NCBI RefSeq assembly: GCF_019710745.1 | Contig: NZ_JAHKJW010000021.1 | Span: 1-64,000, forward strand | Length of the DNA: 64,000 bases | DNA from: Streptomyces beigongshangae | Lineage (GTDB): Bacteria; Actinomycetota; Actinomycetes; Streptomycetales; Streptomycetaceae | Direction: 5' to 3' | Shown here: piece by piece, positions 47,792 through 56,789 of the stretch | Position numbering within the stretch: the stretch's first letter is position 1 | Layout of the letters: each line of letters begins with the position of its first letter | Notes under the pieces: model-generated | Told to the model about the DNA's origin: nothing | What the model saw: the letters and a program-made list of their open reading frames with translations, nothing else | The model's database searches: none | Made by a program: the position numbers and the translations under genes

Positions 47792-49090
47792 TCAGCCGTT
47801 CCGGTCGTGTCCGTGCCCGGCGGCGGGGTGGGCCGGGACGCCGAGGGCGAGCAGGGCGGTGTCGTCGTCGAGACCGTCACCGAAGCCGTCCAGCAGACCG
47901 GTCAGGGCCTCCATCACGGTGTGCGGCGGCTCGCCGGCGTGGCCGGCCAGGAAGGCGCGCAGGGCCTCGTCCCCGTACAGGCCGGTGCGGTCCTCGCCGG
48001 TGCGTGCCTCGGTCAGGCCGTCGGTGTAGAGCAGGAGCGTGTCGCCGGGGCCCAGGGTGGTGGTGGCGGTGACGAAGCGGGCGGCGGGCAGGACGCCGAC
48101 GATCAGGCCGCCGGGAGTGGGCAGGAAGTCGGTCCTGCCGTCGGCGCGCAGGACGAGGGCCGGCGGATGCCCGCCCGCGGCGAGGTGGACGGCGACCTCT
48201 CCGCTCGCGGGGTCCGGTTCGAGCAGGCCGAAGACGACGGTGCAGTAGCGCGGGTCGTTGCCCGTGTACCGCTCGTGGAGGGCCGTGTTCAGGGTTCTGA
48301 GGGTGGCGACGGGGTCGGGGTCGTGCAGTGCGGCCGTACGCAGGGTGTAGCGGGTCAGCGAGGTGAGGGCGGCGGCCTGGGGGCCCTTGCCGCACACGTC
48401 TCCGAGGAAGAAGGCGAAGCGCTTGCCGTCGACCGGGAAGAGGTCGTAGAAGTCACCGCCGAGCTGGTCGTGGGAGGCGGCGCGGTAGTGGACGGCCGCT
48501 TCCACGCCGGGCACCGGCGGCAGGGTGGTGGGCAGGAGCGACTGCTGCAGCACGGCGAGGGCGTCCTGGAGCCGGGCGCGGTCGGCCTCGGCCCGCCTGC
48601 GCGCCTCCTCGGCCGCCCTGCGGGCCCGCAGCAGCTCCTCCTCGTAGGCACGGCGGTCCCGGGCGTCGAAGACCGTGGTGCGGATCAGCAGCGGTTCGCC
48701 GGTGCTGCCGTGCTTGACGACGGAGGTGACCAGTACGGGCAGCCGGCCGCCACCGGCCTGTCTGATGTCGAGGGCTATGCCCCTGACCTCGCCCTGCATC
48801 CGCAGCAGGGGTGCGAAGTGCGTCTCGTGGTAGAGCCTGCCGCCCGCCGTCAGCAGATCGGTGAACCGCATCCGGCCCACCACCGACTCCGGCTCCAGGC
48901 CGATCCAGTCCAGAAGAGTGCCATTGATCTTGGCGATGGTGCCGTCCATCAACGTGGACAGGTAGCCGCACGGCGCGCTCTCGTACAGTTCCTCCGCGCT
49001 GCCCTCCAGCAGCGCGGCGAACGTCGCGTTCGGCGTCTCCTCCTCGTCGGCGCGGTGCGGGTCGGGCTGCGACCCGGTGCGGCACGTCAT
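47792..49090 (-). CDS. PAS-SpoIIE phosphatase, RsbP-like
   Basis: A 432-residue protein: PAS domain (about residues 35-150; YLSTLMDGTIAKINGTLLDWIGLEPESVVGRMRFTDLL), a coiled-coil linker (YEEELLRARRAAEEARRRAEADRARLQDAL) and an RsbU/SpoIIE phosphatase with GGDFYDLF, LGDVCGKGPQAA, YTDGLTEARTG and DDDTALLAL. The PAS-coiled-coil-phosphatase order matches Bacillus RsbP. The ATG at 49090 overlaps the stop of an RsbQ-like hydrolase gene, the same pairing as rsbQ-rsbP in Bacillus, where the pair relays energy stress to an RsbV antagonist. Bacterial functional data do not transfer automatically. Confidence 0.88.
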   Translation of the reverse strand: MTCRTGSQPDPHRADEEETPNATFAALLEGSAEELYESAPCGYLSTLMDGTIAKINGTLLDWIGLEPESVVGRMRFTDLLTAGGRLYHETHFAPLLRMQGEVRGIALDIRQAGGGRLPVLVTSVVKHGSTGEPLLIRTTVFDARDRRAYEEELLRARRAAEEARRRAEADRARLQDALAVLQQSLLPTTLPPVPGVEAAVHYRAASHDQLGGDFYDLFPVDGKRFAFFLGDVCGKGPQAAALTSLTRYTLRTAALHDPDPVATLRTLNTALHERYTGNDPRYCTVVFGLLEPDPASGEVAVHLAAGGHPPALVLRADGRTDFLPTPGGLIVGVLPAARFVTATTTLGPGDTLLLYTDGLTEARTGEDRTGLYGDEALRAFLAGHAGEPPHTVMEALTGLLDGFGDGLDDDTALLALGVPAHPAAGHGHDRNG

Positions 49091-49893
49091 CGCAGGCCCG
49101 CCAGGAAACCGGTGATCGCCTCGTTGGTGGCCTCCGGTGCCGACAGGTGCGGGCAGTGCCCGGTGGCATCGAGTGTGACCAGGGCCGAACCGGGGATCGC
49201 GGCATGGACGAAGGCCCCGACCTCGCGCGGGGCGATGGCGTCCTGGGTGCACTCCAGCACCAGCGTCGGCACCTGTACGCGCTTCAGGTCGTCCCGTGAG
49301 TCCGAGGTGAAGGTGGCGTGGGCGAAGACACGCGCCATGTCCGGGTCGGTGGCGCAGAAGCTGTTCGTCAGCTCCTCGCCCAGTTCGGGCCGGTCCGCGT
49401 TCCCCATGATGACCGGTGCCATCGCCGCCGACCAGCCCAGGTAGTTCGAATCCAGGGAGACCAGCAGCTCGTCGATGTCCTCCTTGCTGAAGCCGCCCCG
49501 GTAGCCGTCGTCGTCGTCGATGTACCGCGGGGACGGGGCGACCATCACCAGCGCCCCGATGCGCTCCGGGGCCAGGTCGGCTGCCAGCACCCCGATCATC
49601 GCGCTGACCGAGTGCCCCACGAACACCGCGTCGCGCAGATCGAGTGCCTCGCACACCTCCACCACGTCCCTGGCGTACCCGTCGAGCGTGGCGTAACGGG
49701 CCTCCGTGAACGCTGACAGGTCCGAGCGGCCCGACCCCACGTAGTCGAACAGCACCACCCGGTGGTCCTCGACGAGCGCGGGCACGGTCAGCCGCCACAT
49801 GTTCTGGTCGCAGCCGAACCCGTGAGCCAGTACCACCGTCGGTCCCAGCGGGTTGCCTGTGACAGTGACGTTGTTCCTGCGCTCGATATCCAT
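49087..49893 (-). CDS. rsbQ: RsbQ-like alpha/beta hydrolase
   Basis: A 268-residue alpha/beta hydrolase strongly resembling RsbQ and the plant D14/KAI2 receptors: VVLAHGFGCDQNMWRLTVPAL, nucleophile Ser in VGHSVSAMIGVLA, acid Asp in LECTQDAIAP and His in ATGHCPHLSAP. RsbQ-type proteins bind a hydrophobic small molecule and activate RsbP. The gene overlaps the RsbP-like phosphatase gene by 4 bases (ATGA). Start ATG 49893 was taken because GAGAGTGG precedes it; a longer frame adds an Arg-rich tail. Confidence 0.88.
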   Translation of the reverse strand: MDIERRNNVTVTGNPLGPTVVLAHGFGCDQNMWRLTVPALVEDHRVVLFDYVGSGRSDLSAFTEARYATLDGYARDVVEVCEALDLRDAVFVGHSVSAMIGVLAADLAPERIGALVMVAPSPRYIDDDDGYRGGFSKEDIDELLVSLDSNYLGWSAAMAPVIMGNADRPELGEELTNSFCATDPDMARVFAHATFTSDSRDDLKRVQVPTLVLECTQDAIAPREVGAFVHAAIPGSALVTLDATGHCPHLSAPEATNEAITGFLAGLR

Positions 49894-50119
49894 ACCCGCC
49901 ACTCTCTCAGACCCGGCCCGCCTCTCCCGCACGACGCCGAATCCCCCGACCCCTCACACGCGCCCTTCACCGCCTGCGCATACGGCCCGGGCCCGGAGCC
50001 ACGGCGGGGGTGTACCCAGCACCACCCCAGACCTGGGTCATACGCCCAGTGTGCGGTCGCCGGACGGTGCGTAGTTTCGTGCTTGTGGCACAGAGAGTGT
50101 CCGACCGGAAGGAACGACC

Positions 50120-50281
50120 ATGCCTCGTCGCAGGAGCAGGACCGGACCCGGCAGGAGCGGGGCAGCCCCCGGTCCGGCCGGGGTCACCCGGGTCCGCGGG
50201 ACGGCCGGGAACGCCGTGACCGCTCCCGGCGCGCATGGTGGGCGCCAGGCAGGGAGCCCCGCGACTTCCGTGGTCCCGTGA
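50120..50281 (+). CDS. Possible small basic protein
   Basis: A 53-codon frame beginning MPRRRSRTGPGRSGAAPGPA, with GGAAGGA 6 bases before its ATG. Composition is Arg/Gly/Pro-rich with no domain. The ribosome site is the only positive evidence; it may be a chance frame in the 524-bp gap between rsbQ and the MMPL gene, which otherwise holds CCCAG/CTGGG inverted motifs near 50025 and no recognised gene. Confidence 0.25.
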   Translation: MPRRRSRTGPGRSGAAPGPAGVTRVRGTAGNAVTAPGAHGGRQAGSPATSVVP

Positions 50282-50417
50282 CGCCGGCCACGGCGCACGG
50301 AGCCCCGTGCCGCCGCCCGTCCGGCTGACGGCCGAACCAGCCCCACGGCCCGGCCCTGGAACCCGGCCGAGCCCGTCCCCCATGACCTGATCCACCCCCA
50401 GACCGGGAGTACACCCA

Positions 50418-52643
50418 GTGGCCACGTTTCTCTACAAACTAGGACGGTTGGCGTTCCGGCGCCGTATCTACGTCGCTCTCATATGGGTGGCGATGCTGGT
50501 CCTCTCCGGCGTCGGTGCCGCGTCCGCGCCCACCTCGGGATCCAGCTTCGCCATCCCGGGCACGGAGGCGCAGAAGGCCTTCGACCTGATCGACGAGCGC
50601 TTCCCCGGCAGCAGCGTCGACGGAGCGGTCGCCCGGGTCGTCTTCAAGGCGCCGGACGGCGAGACGATGACCTCGGCCGGGAACCGGGCCACGGTCGAGA
50701 AGGTCGTCAAGGCGTTGCCGGCGGGTTCGGACCAGGTCGGGCAGGTCGTCGACCCGTACGCGGCGAACGCCGTCTCCGAGGACGGTTCGACGGCGTACGT
50801 CGCGGTCTCGTACAAGGTCACCACGCTGGAACTGACCGACGACACGCGCACGTCGCTGGAGGACATCGGGGCCGACGCGCGGAAGTCCGGCCTGACCGTC
50901 GAGATCGGCGGTGACGCGCTCCAGGCCATCCCGGCCGCCGGGGCCACCGAGTCCATCGGCGTCGCCGTGGCCGCGATCGTGCTCATCATGACCTTCGGCT
51001 CCCTGATCGCCGCGGGTCTGTCGCTGCTCACCGCGCTCATCGGCGTCGGGATCAGCGTCTCGGTCATCGCCACCCTGGCCAGCGCGATGGACTTCGACTC
51101 CACCACCAGCGTCCTCGCGATGATGATCGGCCTCGCCGTCGGCATCGACTACGCCCTGTTCATCGTCTCCCGCCACCGGGCGGAGCTGGCGGAGGGGCAC
51201 GAACCCGAGGAGGCCGCCGGACGGGCGGTCGGGACGGCGGGATCCGCCGTGTTCTTCGCGGGCCTCACCGTCGTCATCGCGCTCGTCGGGCTCGCCGTGG
51301 TCAACATCCCGATGCTCACCAAGATGGGCCTCGCCGCCGCCGGCACGGTCGCCATCGCCGTCCTGGTCGCGCTCACCCTCGTGCCGGCCGTGCTGGGCTT
51401 CGCGGGCAGGCGCATGCTGGGCAAGAAGGCACGCAAGAAGCAGGAGCGCGAGCGGCTCGAGCCCCACGCCAAGCCCAACATGGGCACCCGCTGGGCCCGT
51501 TTCGTCCTGCGCCGCCCCGCCGCCGTGGTCCTCGTGGGAGTCGTCGGCCTCGGCGTCGCCGCGGTCCCGGCGGCCTCGCTGGAGATGGGCCTGCCCGACA
51601 ACGGCTCGCAGCCGACCAGCACCACCCAGCGCAAGGCGTACGACCTGCTCTCCGACGCCTTCGGACCCGGCTTCAACGGCCCGCTGGTGGTCGTCGTGGA
51701 CCTCAAGGGCGACGACAACGGGCAGCAGACGGTCGGTCAGGTCTCCGACGCGGTGAAGAAGGTCAAGGACGTCGTCGCCGTCACCCCCGCCACCTTCAAC
51801 GAGGCCGGCGACACGGCGATGCTCACGGCCGTCCCGAAGGACCGCCCCTCGTCGGTGAAGACGGAGGACCTGGTCCACGCCGTCCGTGACGCGGGCGGCG
51901 AGGTCGCCTCGGACAACGGGGTGAAGGTCCTGGTCACCGGCGCCACCGCGCTGAACACCGACTTCTCCCAGAAGATGAACGACGCGCTGCTGCCCTACCT
52001 CGCGGTCGTCGTGGGTCTGGCGTTCCTGCTGCTGATGCTCATCTTCCGGTCGATCCTGGTCCCCCTCAAGGCGGCCCTCGGGTTCCTGCTCTCCGTCGTC
52101 GCCGCGCTCGGCGCGGTGGTCGCGGTCTTCCAGTGGGGCTGGCTCTCGGACTTCTTCGGCGTCGAGCAGACCGGTCCGATCATGTCGATGGTGCCGATCT
52201 TCATGGTGGGTACGGTCTTCGGTCTCGCCATGGACTACGAGGTCTTCCTGGTCACCCGGATGCGTGAGGCGTACGTCCACGGGGAGCAGCCGAAGCAGGC
52301 GATCACCACCGGCTTCCGGCACGGGGCGCGGGTCGTCACCGCCGCCGCGGTGATCATGATCGCGGTCTTCGCGGGCTTCTCCGGCTCCACCGAGTCCATG
52401 ATCAAGCTGATCGGCTTCTCGCTGGCCGTCGCGGTCTTCTTCGACGCCTTCGTGGTCCGTATGGCCATCGTCCCCGCGGTGCTCGCGCTGCTCGGGGACA
52501 AGGCGTGGTGGCTGCCGCGCTGGCTCGACCGGCTGCTGCCGAACGTGGACGTGGAGGGCGACCAGCTCCGCAAGTCACTGGCGGAGGAAGCGCGCCGTCC
52601 GGGTCCCGACCAGGACTGGGACAGGGGGATGGCGCAGGTCTGA
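50418..52643 (+). CDS. MMPL/RND-family membrane transporter
   Basis: A 741-residue inner-membrane protein with the MMPL layout: one helix, an extracytoplasmic domain (residues 35-175), helices 2-6 (SIGVAVAAIVLIMTFGSLIAAGLSLLTALIGVGIS; GLAVGIDYALFIVSRHRAE), then a second half repeating the pattern (helix 7, extracytoplasmic domain, FMVGTVFGLAMDYEVFLVTRMREAY). The paired IDYALF/MDYEVF segments contain the family's proton-relay acidic residues. GTG 50418 has GGGAG upstream. Streptomyces MMPL proteins export lipids or antibiotics; no biosynthetic gene adjoins it. A strong terminator follows. Confidence 0.92.
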   Translation: MATFLYKLGRLAFRRRIYVALIWVAMLVLSGVGAASAPTSGSSFAIPGTEAQKAFDLIDERFPGSSVDGAVARVVFKAPDGETMTSAGNRATVEKVVKALPAGSDQVGQVVDPYAANAVSEDGSTAYVAVSYKVTTLELTDDTRTSLEDIGADARKSGLTVEIGGDALQAIPAAGATESIGVAVAAIVLIMTFGSLIAAGLSLLTALIGVGISVSVIATLASAMDFDSTTSVLAMMIGLAVGIDYALFIVSRHRAELAEGHEPEEAAGRAVGTAGSAVFFAGLTVVIALVGLAVVNIPMLTKMGLAAAGTVAIAVLVALTLVPAVLGFAGRRMLGKKARKKQERERLEPHAKPNMGTRWARFVLRRPAAVVLVGVVGLGVAAVPAASLEMGLPDNGSQPTSTTQRKAYDLLSDAFGPGFNGPLVVVVDLKGDDNGQQTVGQVSDAVKKVKDVVAVTPATFNEAGDTAMLTAVPKDRPSSVKTEDLVHAVRDAGGEVASDNGVKVLVTGATALNTDFSQKMNDALLPYLAVVVGLAFLLLMLIFRSILVPLKAALGFLLSVVAALGAVVAVFQWGWLSDFFGVEQTGPIMSMVPIFMVGTVFGLAMDYEVFLVTRMREAYVHGEQPKQAITTGFRHGARVVTAAAVIMIAVFAGFSGSTESMIKLIGFSLAVAVFFDAFVVRMAIVPAVLALLGDKAWWLPRWLDRLLPNVDVEGDQLRKSLAEEARRPGPDQDWDRGMAQV

Positions 52644-52655
52644 CGAGCTGTCACA

Positions 52656-52695
52656 CCGATCGCCGGACGGGCCCCGCGGCCCGTCCGGCGATCGG
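52656..52695 (+). terminator. 18-bp perfect hairpin after the MMPL gene
   Basis: CCGATCGCCGGACGGGCC (52656-52673) and GGCCCGTCCGGCGATCGG (52678-52695) pair exactly with loop CCGC, 12 bases after the stop. Confidence 0.9.
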
Positions 52696-53383
52696 CGCGT
52701 ATGAGGACGGCCGCGCGGCTCACGGGCCGCGCGGCACGGCGTCTTCGGCCGGGGCGGTCGTGATGACCGCGGTCAGGACTTCGCCGAGTTCCGGGGAGAG
52801 CGGCGGAAGCCGCTCCGGGTCGGGCCCGGGCGGGGTGGTGTTCGGCCCGGACGCGCGACGGCGGCCCCGGACGAGTCCGCCAGCGCCTCGGCGGTCGCCG
52901 CTTCGCCGTCCAGCCGGCGGGACACGGCCCACGGCCAAGAGCAGCCGGAGTCCGGCTACCCACCCCCACCGGTACCGGAACGGCCAGCGGCAGGTGCGGT
53001 GCGGGCCGGGGCAGCCGCACGGACTCCTTCCCGGCCTGCCGGACGGCGTCCGTATGGCCCCGCATGGCGGGGCGGCCGGACGGACAGCTCCTTCGGCCGG
53101 CCCGCCCCGGGTGTCGGGCGGTCGGAGCCGTCACAGTGCGTCGTCGGCCCGCCCGCCGACCGGATTTCCCGGCCGGCCGTCATCCGACGCGCGCACACCG
53201 CTCACCGCTCCTCGGAGCCGAGCCGGAGCCGAGCCCGGCCCGATGTGTTCCCCCGCGAACCCGCCGGACCCGGACCTCGGACTCCCGCCGGCCTGCCTCC
53301 GGTCTCCGGTCCCCGCGAACGCGCGGGACCCCGGGGGCCGACCGGGACACGGCAGCGGCCGGACCGGGTGGGCACACCGGCGC
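52696..53383. other. No supported gene
   Basis: A 690-bp region of overlapping Arg/Pro/Gly frames on both strands. One leftward frame (52720-52938) ends in PELGEVLTAVITTAPAEDAV, which looks more protein-like, but has no recognisable start or domain. It may be a degraded coding end. No RNA gene or repeat is visible. Confidence 0.45.
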
Positions 53384-54304
53384 TCACGGGTGACCGACGC
53401 CGGTCAGCTCCTCGGCGGCGGCCCACAGCTTCTCCCCGCACACGGGGTCGGTCGCCTGCGGATCGGGCTCCGTCATGGCGACCGGGCCGCGGATCTCCCG
53501 GAAACCGGACGGCCCGTAGAGCCGGCCGCCGTGCACGCCGGGCGCGGTCGCCGCGTGCAGCTGTGCCCGCGCGCCCTCCTGGACCGGGCGGAAGGCCCGC
53601 TGTGTCATCCGGTCGACGGCCCGCGTGAGGGCCCCGTACTCCTTGAACGCCCGCGGGCTGAGGTTGGTGCGGCAGATCCCGGGGTGGGCGACGACGCTGA
53701 CGACGGGCGAGCCGGCCCGTTCCAGACGGCGGTGGAGTTCGAAGCCGTAGACGGTGCAGGCCAGTTTGGAACGGGCGTAGGCCCGGCGGGGTTTGAAGTC
53801 GTTCCGCGACATCAGGTCGTCGAAGTCGAGACGCGCGCCCCGGTGGGCGGTCGAGCTGATGCTGACCACACGCGCGCCGTCCGCACGGCCGAGGGCGGCG
53901 AGCAGCAGGCCCGTGAGCGCGAAGTGGCCCAGCATGTTGACGCCGAAGTGGGCCTCGAACCCGTCCTCGGTGGTGCGGCGCGGGCCGAGGTGCAGCACAC
54001 CGGCGTTGTTGACCAGGAGGTCGACCGCCGGGAAGTCGTCGGTCACGCCCTTCGCGAAGGCGCGTACGGAGTGGAGCGAGGCCAGGTCGAGCAGGCGCGC
54101 CTCGATCTGGGCGCCCGGTACGGCCCGCCGGATGTCGGCGACCGCCCGCTCCCCGGCCGCGGTGTCGCGTACGGCCATCACGACCTCTGCCCCGCTGCGG
54201 GCGAGTTCCGTCGCGGTGACCAGGCCGAGTCCGGAGTTCGCGCCGGTCACGACGGCGACCCGACCGTGCTGGCCGGGGATGTCACGTTCAGTCCATTCGG
54301 GCAT
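53384..54304 (-). CDS. Short-chain dehydrogenase/reductase
   Basis: A 306-residue SDR of the retinol-dehydrogenase-like type: coenzyme motif TGANSGLG, structural LVNNAGV, catalytic Ser in SISSTAH and Tyr-x3-Lys in AYARSKLA. Asp/Arg after strand 2 (AVRDTAAGERAV) suggests NADP(H). ATG 54304 has TGGAGAC upstream. It is divergent from an XRE-type regulator, a frequent Streptomyces pairing in which the regulator controls the SDR. The substrate is unknown. Confidence 0.9.
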   Translation of the reverse strand: MPEWTERDIPGQHGRVAVVTGANSGLGLVTATELARSGAEVVMAVRDTAAGERAVADIRRAVPGAQIEARLLDLASLHSVRAFAKGVTDDFPAVDLLVNNAGVLHLGPRRTTEDGFEAHFGVNMLGHFALTGLLLAALGRADGARVVSISSTAHRGARLDFDDLMSRNDFKPRRAYARSKLACTVYGFELHRRLERAGSPVVSVVAHPGICRTNLSPRAFKEYGALTRAVDRMTQRAFRPVQEGARAQLHAATAPGVHGGRLYGPSGFREIRGPVAMTEPDPQATDPVCGEKLWAAAEELTGVGHP

Positions 54305-54398
54305 GGCCGAGTCTCCAGGGGAATGATGTGCACGGCTGGGGAAGGGGGTGCACGGCTGCTCGGCGACAACGGTAGGAGCGGACCGGCGACCTGCGGTC

Positions 54399-54420
54399 GC
54401 ACTCCTTTCCCTAGGAGTGC
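54399..54420. promoter_or_regulatory. 8-bp inverted repeat in the SDR/XRE divergent promoter
   Basis: GCACTCCT (54399-54406) and AGGAGTGC (54413-54420) flank TTCCCT, midway between the divergent SDR and XRE-type genes. It is the probable operator of the XRE regulator. Confidence 0.6.
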
Positions 54421-54462
54421 CAGACCTACCTTCGGCCCGTGCCGTACCCGCACACTGTCCGT

Positions 54463-55419
54463 ATGTCTGCCGACCACCCGTTCGCCCGTGAACTCGGTGA
54501 CTTCCTCCGCGCCCGGCGCGGCCGGCTGCGCCCGCAGGACGTCGGACTGGAGCCGGGCCCCCGGCGCAAGGTCACCGGGCTCAGACGTGAGGAGATCGCG
54601 CTGCTGGCCGGGCTGAGCACCGACTACTACCAGCGCATGGAACAGGGCCGCGACGTGCGGCCCTCCGACAACGTGCTCGACGACCTCGCCACCGCGCTGA
54701 GCCTCGACGACGACGAACGCCGGCACCTCTTCGCACTCGCCCGGGGGGCACGCCGGCCGCAGCGCGTCCGCAAGCGCCGTGCCCCCGAACGCGTACCGGC
54801 CGGCACCCGGCACCTGCTGGACGTCATGAACACCCCCGCGGTGGTGCTCGGCCGCCACCTCGACCTGCTCGCGTGGAACACGCTCGCCGAGGAGTTGTTC
54901 GGCGACCCGGACCAGCAGCCGCCGGAGCACCGCAACATGCTCACCTCGCTGTTCCACGACCCCGAGACCCGGATGCGCTGCCCCGACTGGGAGGCCACCG
55001 CGCTCCAGTACATCGGTATGCTGCGCGTCGCCGTCGCCGCCGACCCGACGCACCCGCGGGCCACCACGCTCATCGGCGAACTCAGCATCCACAGCGCGGA
55101 CTTCCGGCGGCTCTGGGCCCGGCACGAGGTACGCGAGACGGTGCACGGGACGAAACTGTTCCGGCACCCCCAGGTCGGCGAGATCAAGGTCGAGTGGGGC
55201 AGCTACCCGCTGCCCGGCAGTCCGGGCCCGCTCATGTTCGTCTACACCGCCGAGCCCGGCACCCCGGACGCCGAACGGCTGCAGCTGCTGGCCTCGCTGC
55301 GGGCCGCCCGTACCCGGCACGAGGGGCGCGCGGAGCCCGCCGGGGGAGCGGAGTCCGTCAGAGGAGCGGAGCCCGCCGGGCGCGAGGGTCGTGCGGCGGC
55401 CGACGGACGGCCGCTCTGA
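54463..55419 (+). CDS. XRE-family regulator with MmyB-like ligand-binding domain
   Basis: A 318-residue protein. Residues 1-70 carry an HTH (GLRREEIALLAGLSTDYYQRMEQGRDVRPSDNVLDDLATAL). The remainder, with VVLGRHLDLLAWNTLAEELFGD and ATTLIGELSIHSADFRRLWARHEV, matches the MmyB-like PAS-type domain of this common actinobacterial family. ATG 54463 is preferred over GTG 54439 because the conserved protein begins MSADHPFARELGDFLRARR; neither has a good ribosome site, so the mRNA may be leaderless. The last 45 residues are low-complexity. It probably regulates the divergent SDR gene. Confidence 0.88.
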   Translation: MSADHPFARELGDFLRARRGRLRPQDVGLEPGPRRKVTGLRREEIALLAGLSTDYYQRMEQGRDVRPSDNVLDDLATALSLDDDERRHLFALARGARRPQRVRKRRAPERVPAGTRHLLDVMNTPAVVLGRHLDLLAWNTLAEELFGDPDQQPPEHRNMLTSLFHDPETRMRCPDWEATALQYIGMLRVAVAADPTHPRATTLIGELSIHSADFRRLWARHEVRETVHGTKLFRHPQVGEIKVEWGSYPLPGSPGPLMFVYTAEPGTPDAERLQLLASLRAARTRHEGRAEPAGGAESVRGAEPAGREGRAAADGRPL

Positions 55420-55477
55420 CCCGGGGTACCTGAACGGTGCCGTCCCGTTCGGCCGTCGCGGACGGCGTCCGCGGCCC

Positions 55478-56494
55478 CTACGAGGATTCCCGCACCACGA
55501 GTTCCGTGGGGAGGACGACGTGCCGGCGCGGCCCGTCCGGATCGCCGATCTCCTCCAGGAGGATGTGCGCGATCCGGTTGCCGATCTCCTCGACCGGCTG
55601 GCGCACGCTGGTGAGGGAGGGGTTCGTGTGCCGGGCGATGATGGAGTCGTCGAACCCGACCACCGCCACGTCGTCCGGCACGGCGCGCCCCTGTCTGCGC
55701 AGCTCCACCAGTGCCCCCGCGGCCATGACGTCCGAGGCGACGAACACCGCGTCCAGCGACGGGACTTGTTCAAGGAGTGAACGCATCGCGGCCTCGCCGC
55801 CCTCCTCGGTGAAGTCGCCCGATGCCACGAGACGGTCCGATGTCTCGTGGTCCGCCTTCTCCAGGGCCTCGCGCCAGCCCTGGAGCCGGCTGCGCGACAC
55901 GTCCATGTCGACGGGACCGGTGATCGTGGCGATGGTGCGCCGCCCCCGCGCCAGCAAATGGCCGACGGCCGCCGCCGCTCCGCCCGCGTTGTCGGAGTGC
56001 ACGTGGCTCAGCGACTCGGCGGGAGAGCGGCGCCCGGCGAGCACCGTGGGCAGCCCCATGTCCTCCAGCAGGCCGGGCAGCGGGTCGTGCTCGTGGACCG
56101 AGACCAGGAGCACGCCGTCGACACGCCGTTCGGCCACCGACTCGGTGAGCTGGTCCCGCTCGGCCTGGTCGCGCACGAGCACCAGTTGCAGCTGCATCCG
56201 TGTCCTCGCGAGCGCCGTGCTGACCCCCCGGATCACCGCCGAGAAGTAGGGCTCGGAGCCCAGTCTGCTCTCCGACTCGGGGATCACCAGGGCGATGGAG
56301 TTCGTCCGGCTCGTCACGAGCCCTCGGGCGACCGAGTTCGGTACGTATTTCAGCTCGGCGATGGCGGCCAGCACCGCCTCCCTGGCCTTCTCGCTGACGA
56401 GTTCGGAGCCGTTGATGACTCGTGAAACCGTGGTGCGCCCCACTCCGGCACGCGCGGCCACGGTCTTGATGGTCGGGCGCTGCCTGGCCCCCAT
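55478..56494 (-). CDS. LacI-family repressor, CebR-like
   Basis: A 338-residue LacI protein: HTH TIKTVAARAGVGRTTVSRVINGSELVSEKAREAVLAAIAELKYVPN, then the effector domain (IALVIPESESRLGSEPYFSAVIRGVSTAL to VAVVGFDDSII). It resembles the Streptomyces cellobiose repressor CebR, and the divergent binding protein, two permeases and GH1 glucosidase match the cebR-cebEFG-bglC layout. ATG 56494 has GAGGAGGAG upstream. Two 14-bp operators of CebR-box form lie in the gap. Sequence and operator differ from the canonical CebR system, so a paralogue with a related ligand is likely. Confidence 0.87.
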   Translation of the reverse strand: MGARQRPTIKTVAARAGVGRTTVSRVINGSELVSEKAREAVLAAIAELKYVPNSVARGLVTSRTNSIALVIPESESRLGSEPYFSAVIRGVSTALARTRMQLQLVLVRDQAERDQLTESVAERRVDGVLLVSVHEHDPLPGLLEDMGLPTVLAGRRSPAESLSHVHSDNAGGAAAAVGHLLARGRRTIATITGPVDMDVSRSRLQGWREALEKADHETSDRLVASGDFTEEGGEAAMRSLLEQVPSLDAVFVASDVMAAGALVELRRQGRAVPDDVAVVGFDDSIIARHTNPSLTSVRQPVEEIGNRIAHILLEEIGDPDGPRRHVVLPTELVVRESS

Positions 56495-56617
56495 GACTCC
56501 TCCTCGCTCGCGTGCTGCCCGTACGGCCGCCACCTGCGCATTGTGCCAGACCTGCGGAGAGCGTCCGCGGGATCCGCGGGTGGGGTCCGCGAGGGGGTCG
56601 CGACATCTTCCTGCAAC

Positions 56618-56640
56618 GAAGTGGTTTCAACTTCTTGACA
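56618..56640 (+). promoter_or_regulatory. Inverted repeat and -35 element upstream of the sugar importer
   Basis: GAAGT and ACTTC arms (56618-56634) around GGTTTCA directly abut TTGACA (56635-56640), a consensus -35 box for the rightward operon. The matching -10 is not obvious. It could be a second regulatory site. Confidence 0.5.
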
Positions 56641-56675
56641 GCGGCCTTTCACGGCAGCCAGGCTTCGGGCTTCCA

Positions 56676-56715
56676 GGTGGGTACGTTCCCATCGTCGTTT
56701 GGGAACGTACCCACC
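56676..56715. promoter_or_regulatory. Paired CebR-box-like operators in a 40-bp inverted repeat
   Basis: GGTGGGTACGTTCCCA (56676-56691) and TGGGAACGTACCCACC (56700-56715) are exact inverted copies. Each contains a TGGG-N6-CCCA 14-mer, comparable to the known CebR box TGGGAGCGCTCCCA but with TACGTT/AACGTA centres. Box centres are 22 bp apart, about two helical turns. Confidence 0.8.
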
Positions 56716-56789
56716 GGACAAATCGGGCTCGCGGAGCGGACCGTGCGGCTCGAACTCCGGTGCGTCAGCGCCGCCGCTAGGAGGACGAA

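Noticed and set aside
50439..52322. A 627-codon leftward frame antisense to the MMPL gene
   Set aside because: Composition typical of the antisense of a membrane protein in high-GC DNA; no domain.
52720..52938. Small leftward frame ending PELGEVLTAVITTAPAEDAV
   Set aside because: Plausible composition at its end but no domain, start signal or family; recorded only as a possible decayed coding end.
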